A stretch of 64,000 nucleotides of DNA, taken from positions 1 through 64,000 of the forward strand of contig JAWKTM010000019.1 of the NCBI GenBank assembly GCA_041399085.1, in the 5' to 3' direction. Below, in pieces: positions 1 through 6,857 of the stretch. The DNA comes from JAWKTM01 sp041399085 (GTDB lineage Bacteria > Planctomycetota > Planctomycetia > Pirellulales > Pirellulaceae). Made by a program: the position numbers and the translations under genes. The stretch's first letter is position 1, and the number at the start of each line of letters is the position of its first letter. A model generated the notes under the pieces. It searched no databases, was not told where the DNA came from, and was given only the letters and a program-made list of their open reading frames with translations.

Positions 1-459
1 ACGATGGCCGACGGAGCTCCGAACGGATATAGCATCATCACGTTCGACGGAAATGAGTACACGTTGGATTTCCACGCCGCTGGTCGACCGGACGATTGGC
101 AGATGCACATTCACGCGCCGGAAGTGATTACCAGCGACCAATCGGGCGAGACGGACGTGTTTGTGAATGTGTTCAATGGCTCCGAGCGATCGAAGGTGGC
201 GATGCGGATGGACGGCGGCGATTGGGTGGAGTTGGAGCGGCGTGTGACGACCGATCCGGCCTACGTGCAATTGTTCGAGGCCGAGCAGAAGATCACCAAC
301 AAAACGTGGCGTGATCTGCCAAAGCCGAAATCGTCGACTCATCTTTGGCAAGGCAAGCTGCCGGCGGAGCTTGCGCCGGGCTTGCATTTGATCGAAGTTC
401 GCACGGTCGACATGCATGGTCGCGAGTTCGTCGATCGTCGTTCGATTCGCGTGGAATGA
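1..459 (+). CDS. Calcineurin-like metallophosphoesterase, C-terminal domain only (5' truncated by window)
   Basis: The reading frame is open from the window edge to a TGA at 457-459; the Met at base 4 is probably internal. About 150 residues are visible. The sequence reads as the C-terminal beta-sandwich domain that follows the catalytic domain in many planctomycete calcineurin-like phosphoesterases: an opening DGAPNGYSIITFDG, a QMHIHAP strand, VNVFNGSE, a STHLWQGKLP turn and a closing GLHLIEVRTVDMHGREF strand. The metal-binding catalytic half lies upstream of the window and cannot be checked. The substrate is unknown; proteins of this layout are usually secreted. The 170 bases to the next gene hold no clear feature other than that gene's ribosome site. 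Confidence 0.8.
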   Translation, partial: TMADGAPNGYSIITFDGNEYTLDFHAAGRPDDWQMHIHAPEVITSDQSGETDVFVNVFNGSERSKVAMRMDGGDWVELERRVTTDPAYVQLFEAEQKITNKTWRDLPKPKSSTHLWQGKLPAELAPGLHLIEVRTVDMHGREFVDRRSIRVE

Positions 460-629
460 ACTGAACTCGGTCGAAGAGCGTTCGGCGGACGGCCGCGCCC
501 TACGCCGCGCGGAATGCATTCGTTATATTCGCCGCCTCAGCCCGTATCGCGGCGGGCGGCCGATTCGCTTGGCGGATTCGGAACGCCGCCGCGTTTCCGC
601 AACGCTCTTCCGCCGCCGAGGTGCTTTTG

Positions 630-1625
630 ATGTCCGATTTGAAATCCCAACGTGTGTTTGTCACTCGCCGAATTCCCGAAGCCGGTTTGCGGAAGGTGCT
701 CGACCAATGCTCGGCGACCGTGTGGGACGAACCGCTGCCGCCGCCGCGCGAAGTGCTGTTGGAACGAATCGCGGGTTGCGATGGAGTGCTGACGCTGCTG
801 ACCGAAAAAGTCGACGCGGAATTCATGGACGCGGCGGGCCCGAATCTTAAAGTCATCAGCAACTTTGCCGTGGGCTTTAACAACATCGACATCCCCGAAG
901 CGACGCGTCGCGGCATTCGCGTCGGCAATACGCCGGGCGTGCTGACCGAAGCGACCGCCGACATGGCCTTCGCCCTGCTGATCTCGGCCTCGCGCCGGAT
1001 TGTCGAAGGGCAGGACTACATTCGACACGGCCAGTGGAAAACGTGGGAGCCGCTCGGGCATATCGGCGTCGACTTGATCGGGCAAACGATCGGCATCGTT
1101 GGCATGGGGCGAATTGGGATGGCGATGGCGCGGCGTTGTCATGGCGGCTGGGGCATGCGGGTGCTGTATCACGATCGCTTCCGCAACGAAGAGGCCGAGC
1201 GGGAATTCGGGGCTCGGCAAGTTGATTTCGACACGCTGTTGGCCGAGTCGGATTTCGTGTCGGTTCACACTGATTTGAACGACGCCACGCGCGGCATGTT
1301 CGATCAATCGGCGTTTCTCAAGATGAAGAAGTCGGCCGTTTTCATCAATTCGGCCCGCGGACCGATTCACAATCAGGCGGATTTGTACACGGCGCTGCGT
1401 GACGGCGAAATCTTCGCCGCCGGCTTGGACGTGACCGAACCGGAACCGATCGAGTTGAACGATCCGCTGCTGACGTTGCCCAATTGTGTGATCGCCCCGC
1501 ATATCGCCAGCGCCACGGTTGCCAGCCGCAATGGAATGGCCGACATCGCGGCCGACAATCTGCTGGCCGGCCTGCAATCGGCGCCGTTGCGGTGCTGGGT
1601 GAATCCCGAAGTGGCGAATGGCTAA
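630..1625 (+). CDS. D-isomer-specific 2-hydroxyacid dehydrogenase (glyoxylate/hydroxypyruvate reductase type)
   Basis: A cytoplasmic NAD(P)H-dependent reductase of 2-keto acids, most like glyoxylate/hydroxypyruvate reductases. The frame is open from a GTG at 621, but GAGGTG at 618-623 sits 6 nt before the ATG at 630, so 630 is the better start (331 aa, normal for the family). The Rossmann motif IGIVGMGRIG is near residue 154. The catalytic set is present: Arg in NSARGP (about 243), Glu in TEPEP (about 271) and His in PHIASAT (about 290). The last codons and stop (VANG, TAA) lie inside the first unit of a 59-bp tandem repeat, so the 3' end may have been reshaped by the repeat. Substrate is inferred from family only. 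Confidence 0.9.
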   Translation: MSDLKSQRVFVTRRIPEAGLRKVLDQCSATVWDEPLPPPREVLLERIAGCDGVLTLLTEKVDAEFMDAAGPNLKVISNFAVGFNNIDIPEATRRGIRVGNTPGVLTEATADMAFALLISASRRIVEGQDYIRHGQWKTWEPLGHIGVDLIGQTIGIVGMGRIGMAMARRCHGGWGMRVLYHDRFRNEEAEREFGARQVDFDTLLAESDFVSVHTDLNDATRGMFDQSAFLKMKKSAVFINSARGPIHNQADLYTALRDGEIFAAGLDVTEPEPIELNDPLLTLPNCVIAPHIASATVASRNGMADIAADNLLAGLQSAPLRCWVNPEVANG

Positions 1626-1771
1626 GCCACGACACCGGATGGCTCGCGCCATACCGCTTCAAACGATTCGTGGCGAATGGCTAAGCCTCGACGGCGGATG
1701 GCTCGCGCCATACTGCTTCAAACGATTCGGGAGACGGATGGTTCGCGCCCTCCCCGCTTTCAGCGAATCGG
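1611..1771. repeat. 59-bp tandem repeat with GGCTCGCGCC hairpin, third copy degenerate
   Basis: Units at 1611-1669 and 1670-1728 differ at only a few bases; a decayed third copy follows to about 1771. Each full unit carries ATGGC-TCGC-GCCAT, a 5-bp stem with a 4-nt loop. The first unit includes the stop codon of the dehydrogenase, and the array lies between two convergent genes. A related version occurs at 24041-24146, where the stem is ACGGC/GCCGT, so both arms changed together. This suggests a mobile or RNA-level hairpin element rather than chance duplication. Confidence 0.85.
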
Positions 1772-1793
1772 CAACTTGATTGCGAACGGTTGC

Positions 1794-2234
1794 TTACGGC
1801 GTGGCGGGAACTGGGAAGCGGCACAGCGGCTTGCGGCTGCTGGGTACGTCGATCAAGTCGGCGATCGTGGTCTCGCCAAAGCTGTCCTCGATCGCCTGGG
1901 CCGCGTTGTCCAATTGGCGATGCAGCGGGCACAGGCTCTTGCCGTGGCTGGGAAGGCCGAGCGGGCATTCGTGAAACCGCCGGATGGGATCCACCGCGTT
2001 GATCACTTCCAACACGTTGAGTTCCCGAGCTGGTTTCGTCAGCGTGAAGCCGCCATGCAAACCTCGCTGGCTGTTCACCACGCGAGCGCGGCTGAGCAAC
2101 TGCATCACTTTGGCCAAGTAGCTGGCGGGAACCGAAGTCGCTTCGGCGATCTGGGCGGTGGTCGCCGGTTCGCCAGCTTGGTCCGCCAGAAAAACGATTG
2201 CCCGCAACGCGTACTCGGCCGTCTGTGAGATCAT
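1794..2234 (-). CDS. Rrf2 family transcriptional regulator
   Basis: A winged-helix repressor/sensor of the Rrf2 (IscR/NsrR) family, about 146 aa. It begins MISQTAEYALRAIVFLA, the canonical Rrf2 N-terminus, so the upstream ATG-like extension to 2303 is rejected; GGGGAT lies 8 nt before the ATG. The DNA-binding helix is around AQIAEATSVPASYLAKVMQ and the wing is SQRGLHGGF. Two cysteines remain in the sensor region (HECPLG and SLCPLH); the three-Cys Fe-S spacing of IscR is not seen, so a cluster is possible but unproven. It is divergent from a c-type cytochrome gene, with a 17-bp palindrome between them that is a plausible shared operator. Confidence 0.9.
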   Translation of the reverse strand: MISQTAEYALRAIVFLADQAGEPATTAQIAEATSVPASYLAKVMQLLSRARVVNSQRGLHGGFTLTKPARELNVLEVINAVDPIRRFHECPLGLPSHGKSLCPLHRQLDNAAQAIEDSFGETTIADLIDVPSSRKPLCRFPVPATP

Positions 2235-2302
2235 CGATTCATCCCCGTGCGACAAAAACTGGACATTGACATCCACAATAGGACCGGCTAAGTTGCAAGT
2301 CA

Positions 2303-2319
2303 AGTACAGAACTTGTACT
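2303..2319. promoter_or_regulatory. Candidate Rrf2 operator (palindrome AGTACAGAACTTGTACT)
   Basis: AGTACA and TGTACT are perfect 6-bp inverted arms around a 5-bp centre. The site is 69 bp from the Rrf2 start and 35 bp before the cytochrome ATG, where a dimeric repressor would control both promoters. Arm length and spacing suit a dimeric winged-helix protein. Binding by this regulator is inferred. Confidence 0.5.
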
Positions 2320-2353
2320 CCCGCCCGACATCACCTTTCCCTTCGAGGATGTC

Positions 2354-3679
2354 ATGAACGCACGCTTCCGCATTTCGACGTTCGCCAGCACGGTGATCTT
2401 GGCCGTCTGGATGGTTACTTCGCCCGCCCTGGCTCAACTGGAGGTTGAACGCCCGCCGATCGACTACTTGAAGCGCGAGACGCGCGATCCCGTGGCCCAG
2501 TTGCAACAACGGATCGACCGCGGTGAAGTGAAGCTGGAATTCGACGATCGTCAGGGTTATCTGGCCAGCGTGCTTCAGTTGCTTGACATTCCCGTCTCTT
2601 CGCAAGCGCTCGTCTTCTCCAAGACCAGCTTTCAATTGCGTCGCATCGCACCGGCTCATCCGCGGGCCATTTACTTCAACGACGACAACTATATCGGTTG
2701 GGTGCAGCAAGGCGACGTGGTCGAGGTCGCTTCGGTCGATCCCGAGCAGGGGGCGATCTTCTATACGCTGTCGCTCGATCCGACCGAGAAGCCGAAATTC
2801 GTGCGGGATCGCGGTCAGTGCCTGACTTGTCACGCATCCTCGCGCACGCAAGGCGTTCCTGGGCATCTGATCCGCAGCGTTTTCGCGGAAGCCAGTGGTC
2901 AGCCGTTGCTGGGCAGCGGCACGTTTACCACGAATCACGAAAGCCCGTTCAGCGAACGCTGGGGCGGCTGGTACGTAACCGGCACGCACGGTTCGATGCG
3001 GCACATGGGAAACGTGCTGGCTTCGCGGCATGAACCGGAGAACCTGGATCGCGAGTCTGGAGCCAACGTGCTGGAGCTTTCCGATCGGTTCCGCACGTCG
3101 CCCTACTTGACGCCGCATAGCGATATCGTGGCCCTGATGGTGCTCGAACACCAATCGCAAATGCACAACGCGCTGACGTTCGCCAGCTACGAAACACGAA
3201 GCGCATTGCACTACGATCAAGTGATGAACGAAGCGTTGGATCGTCCGGCCGACCATCAAAGCGAATCGACCGACCGACGGATCGCCGCGGCGGGCGAGCG
3301 GATACTGCGGCACCTGCTGTTCACTAACGAGTTTCAGTTGGAATCGCCGGTGAAGGAACTTCGACGTTCGCGGAAGACTTCTCCGCCGTCGGCCCCCGCG
3401 ATCCGCAAGGCCGCTCGCTGCGGGACTTCGATCTGCGAACTCGAATGTTCAAGTATCCGTGCAGCTCGCTAATCTACTCCGCTTCGTTCGACATGCTGCC
3501 ATATCCGATGAAGTCCTACGTGACGCGGCGACTGGGCGAAATTCTGGATGGCCACGATGCCAAAGATCCAGACTTGCCCATCTGACGGAAGCCGACCAGC
3601 GGGCGATTCGCCAGTTCTGGTCGCCACCAAACCGGATTTAGCCGCATGTTGGCAGCAGCAAGCCGCGAAGTCTCCGTAG
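2354..3679 (+). pseudogene. Secreted c-type cytochrome-domain protein, frameshifted in its last third
   Basis: The N-terminus is a clear signal peptide (ends SPALAQ) with GAGGA before the ATG at 2354. A single haem-c site, CLTCH, is near residue 156. The continuous frame ends at 3472, but its last ~40 residues are out of phase. The natural continuation is in another frame: STFAEDFSAVGPRDPQGRS, then SLIYSASFDMLPYPMKSY, then after two more single-base shifts AHLTEADQRAIR and VATKPDLAACWQQQAAKSP, stopping at 3677-3679. At least three indels fall in about 300 bp. The intact protein would be about 440 aa, periplasmic, and likely an electron carrier. Divergence from an Rrf2 regulator suggests redox or NO control. 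Real pseudogene versus sequence error is unresolved. Confidence 0.75.
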
Positions 3680-3737
3680 GCGAAAGCTTATTCAAGGCGA
3701 GCAGCCAGCAAAAGCAAACCGGCACGACGCGCGGCGA

Positions 3738-3820
3738 GTGATCGACGAATTCACTTGCTTGCGGCTTTTCACTTGCTTGCGCTGCGTGCTCGCATTTGGA
3801 TACATGCTCATTAGCCGGCC
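3738..3820. repeat. Degenerate copy of the AATACGAGCACG long-palindrome family
   Basis: GATCGACGAATTCACTTGC, GCTGCGTGCTCGCATTTGG and the TTAGCCGGC tail align with the right half of the complete palindrome at 18935-19034. The left arm is not recognisable here. It lies between two broken genes. Confidence 0.6.
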
Positions 3821-3860
3821 GGCGGCGGCTCAGCCGTGCACTCAACTCTGGACTCGCGGG

Positions 3861-4294
3861 CTATCGGCGATGACGATTGGCCGGCCGAGCAGACTGAACT
3901 TCGGCCAGCACGGCCTCGACCAGCGGTTCGTCGTGGGGCGCTGTCCGACGATCTCGTACTCGGCGGCGACGAGCGCTCGATGCAAGTGGTTCAAACGGTC
4001 GCACGAATCGTCCAGCAACGCCTGCGTTTCATCTGGTGGGAAGTTCGCGACTTAGCAGCAGCGATTCGTGTTCGGTCCGCGAACGACATAGGCGACGAGT
4101 CGGCCTGAGTCGGCCTTGATTAACAGCCCGTTGCGGTAAGCCCGTCGGAGTTCGCCGGTCGCGCGGAACTGGAACACCGGATCGAAACCGAAAAAAGCTG
4201 GCCCGCTCCGTCGCGGCGAAAACCTACGACGATCGACTCCGTCAAATCGGGCAACCGCAATTCGATGCGGCACTTTCCAATGCGGTTGCCTCAT
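3861..4294 (-). pseudogene. Small conserved-looking hypothetical protein, frameshifted at about four points
   Basis: From the ATG at 4294 the coding signal hops between frames: MRQPHWK, then CRIELRLPDLTESIVVGF and RRDGAGQL, then FFGFDPVFQFRATGEL plus RRAYRNGLLIKADSGRLVA, then RTEHESLLLSRELP, PDETQALLDDSCDRLNHLH plus RALVAAEYEIVGQ, and finally HDEPLVEAVLAEVQSARPA to a TAG at 3861-3863. Joined, this gives about 145 residues with an N-terminal beta-rich part and a C-terminal helix. No function is recognised. Coherent protein-like sequence persists across each shift, so the breaks are recent or artefactual. The 400 bases from 4295 to 4701 contain no gene I can support. Confidence 0.5.
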
Positions 4295-4701
4295 GCGCTT
4301 AAGTCCTCGCGGTCGCTTTCATGTCGTGCCATGTTGACTTCATAACCTCGCAAACAAATTCGCGGCGAGAATTTCTTCGGTGCAGACGCTGGAATTACCG
4401 CCAGAATGTGCCGGAGAGCGGTGGCGAGGCCTGCCGCGGCACCGCTACCATATTTTCCACAATCTTTCATCGCCATTAGGGATGCGATGTTGACGCATGT
4501 GATTTTAGAACCTTCCGGCGGCGACGAAGCGACGCCCTGCGGCGGATATCGATGATCGCGTGAAAGAGATATCTTCATGGCGGGATCGTCGATCATCCAG
4601 CGCGGGCTGCGACCTGGTTATTGATTGATCGTACTTACTGCGATTAAAATGCGTATGATCGTTCAGCATCGGCGTCGCGCGGTGTCGGTACATTTGGTGG
4701 G

Positions 4702-5906
4702 CGTAAGGTGTCGGGGCGGATCCAAGACCGCCTGGGTCCTACGCGTGTAGGCGGCTTTGCCCTTTGGGTGGCTGCAAACGTTGGCCGACGGCATCAAAGT
4801 TGATTGCGAAGGAAGACATCACGCCCGGTGAGGCGGATCGTTTTCTGTTCAAGATTGCTCCGTATGTTAGCTTCACGGCCAGCTACGCGGCCTATTTGGC
4901 TTTGCCCTTTGCCGATGGATGGGTCGCGAATCAAGTCAACACGGCCGTCTTTTTCGTGTTGGCGGTGCTCGGTCTGGAAGTGTTCGGCGTAATTCTGGCC
5001 GGGTACGGCTCGGGATCGAAATGGTCGCTATTCGGGGCGATGCGCGAAGCGGCTCAGGTGGTCAGCTACGAAGTGCCGCTGGGCATGTGCGTGGTGGTGC
5101 CGGTGCTGATTTGCGGCACGATGAACTTGGTAACGATTGGCAATATGCAAGCCGGCTGGTTCACGAATTGGCTGGTTTTCCACGATCCGTTCACCTTTGT
5201 TGTGTTCTGGGTCTATTTCACCTGTGCGGTGGCGAGCGTTAATCGAGCTCCTTTCGACTTGGCCGAAGCGGAAAGCGAACTGGTCGCCGGTTTCCATACG
5301 GAATACTCGGGGCTTCGCTGGAGCTTCTTTTTCATGGCCGAATACGGTTCGATGTTCCTCGTCAGCGGTCTGGCGTCAATCCTGTTCTTCGGTGGGTGGC
5401 ATGGTCCAATCCCGGTGTTCGACATCCTGGGCTGGAGCTATTTGCAGGGCGAAGAAGGATTCCGAGTGCTGGGCTTTTTGGCGACGGCCGCCGGTTGCGT
5501 CAATTTCATGTTGAAGGCGGTGGTCGGTGTAACCGTGATGATCTGGGTTCGCTGGACTTTGCCGCGATTGCGGATCGATCAGGTGATCACGACGTGCTTG
5601 AAATACTGTGTGCCGCTGGCGGCTGTTTGCTTTGTGTTTGTGGTGTTGTGGCAAGTGGCCGAGATTCCGTTTTTGAACGATGCGATGCCGGTTCGAGCCG
5701 CAGTTGAAGTGGTGGAGGATGGCGAGACGGGGCCAGACATTGTGACTCGCGGCGGCAAATCGTACCGAGTTGCCTACGGCAAGGGCGCCGTGCGAGAAGC
5801 GTGGGTCTTGCAAGCCGAGAGAGCGGCCGAGTCAGTAGATGAGACGACTCCGGCGGATGAAGATGCCGTGGCAAGTCAAGTTAAACGAGCGGGAGGAGCG
5901 GGCTAA
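4702..5906 (+). CDS. nuoH: NADH-quinone oxidoreductase subunit H, 5' end damaged
   Basis: Membrane subunit of complex I at the junction with the peripheral arm, part of the quinone chamber. The open frame from a TTG at 4764 lacks a proper start. Upstream, RKVSGRIQDRLGPTRVGGF is readable in one frame (from 4702), then WLQTLADGIK in a second, then LIAKEDITP in the main frame, so two single-base shifts lie in 4740-4800 and the first transmembrane helix cannot be found. Family landmarks are VNRAPFDLAEAESELVAGF and EYSGLRWSFFFMAEY. The C-terminus carries an unusual ~75-residue soluble tail (about EVVEDGETGPDIV to GGAG). The stop overlaps the nuoJ ATG by one base (TAATG). Confidence 0.88.
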
Positions 5907-6511
5907 TGTTGTTCGCCGCATTGGATTGGCATCAACTGTTCTTCGCTCTGTTCGCGTTGATCACCTGTGTCTTCGCGCTGGCCGTGCTGTTCACCAGCAA
6001 CGTGGTGCGAATGGCGTTTTACTTGGTCATTTCGCTCGGCGCGACCTCGGGGCTGTTTTTTCTCGCCGGGGCCGAGTTTGTGGGCGCGATGCAATTGATG
6101 ATTTACGTCGGCGGCACCTTGGTGCTGCTGATTTTCGGTGTGATGTTGACCGCGCAAAGTCGTTTCGTCTCGATGAAGACATCCGCTGGCGACTGGGTTG
6201 TGGCAGCGGGCGTTGGCGGCTGTTTGCTGGCTCTGTTGGCTTTGGTCGCGTTTCGGGTCCCGGCCTGGAGCGAACCGAATGCGGATGTGGCCAATGTTGC
6301 CTTGGCCGAGTCAAAGACGAGCACTCAAATTGGTTTGGCGTTGTCGGGCATCCGCGTCGACAAGCTCGACCAGCCGAACGAAGTGTTGCGGTCAGGCATG
6401 TCTGGTTATTTACTTCCGTTTGTTATTGTTTCCGTTCACTTGTTGGTCGTGCTGATCGGAGCGGCTTATATGGCTCGCACCAAGATCCGCGCGGATCGCA
6501 TCGACGGTTGA
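5906..6511 (+). CDS. nuoJ: NADH-quinone oxidoreductase subunit J
   Basis: 201-aa membrane subunit of complex I, with five predicted transmembrane helices. The third-helix signature LMIYVGGTLVLLIFGVML, which contains the pi-bulge region involved in coupling, is near residues 71-88. It starts by one-base overlap with nuoH. A ~60-residue extramembrane segment (around residues 115-160) separates the last helices, as is common in NuoJ. It directly follows nuoH; the ferredoxin-like subunit gene nuoI, which usually sits between them, is missing. Confidence 0.95.
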   Translation: MLFAALDWHQLFFALFALITCVFALAVLFTSNVVRMAFYLVISLGATSGLFFLAGAEFVGAMQLMIYVGGTLVLLIFGVMLTAQSRFVSMKTSAGDWVVAAGVGGCLLALLALVAFRVPAWSEPNADVANVALAESKTSTQIGLALSGIRVDKLDQPNEVLRSGMSGYLLPFVIVSVHLLVVLIGAAYMARTKIRADRIDG

Positions 6512-6518
6512 TCGGCTT

Positions 6519-6857
6519 ATGAATCTTATGCTGTTTGGAACCGTGACAGTCGCCCAGTACATGTTGGTCGGCGCGGTGCTGTTTGTGACCGGCGTCGTCT
6601 GCATGGCGACAAAACGCAACGCGCTCGGCGTGCTGATGGGCATCGAGTTGGTGCTCAACGGAGCCAATATCAATTTCATCGCTTTCGGCAGCAAGTATTT
6701 GCGACCCGAATCGCTGGGGTTGGATGGGCCACTGATCGCGTTGTTCGTGATCGTGTTGGCAGCCGGCGAAGCGGCCGTGGCCTTGGCGATTGCGTTGAAC
6801 TTTTACAACAATCATACCACCATCGACGTGGATCGGGCTGACGACCTGAAGGGCTAA
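6519..6857 (+). CDS. nuoK: NADH-quinone oxidoreductase subunit K
   Basis: 112 aa, three transmembrane helices, slightly longer than the usual ~100. The acidic residue of helix 2 (MGIELVLNGANINF) and of helix 3 (VLAAGEAAVALAIAL) that form the proton path are both present. It starts 7 nt after nuoJ, and its TAA overlaps the nuoL ATG by one base, so translation is probably coupled. Confidence 0.95.
   Translation: MNLMLFGTVTVAQYMLVGAVLFVTGVVCMATKRNALGVLMGIELVLNGANINFIAFGSKYLRPESLGLDGPLIALFVIVLAAGEAAVALAIALNFYNNHTTIDVDRADDLKG

Noticed and set aside
4764..4806. TTG at 4764 as the start of nuoH
   Set aside because: Family sequence (GPTRVGGF, WLQTLADGIK) continues upstream in other frames, so the frame start is an artefact of indels.
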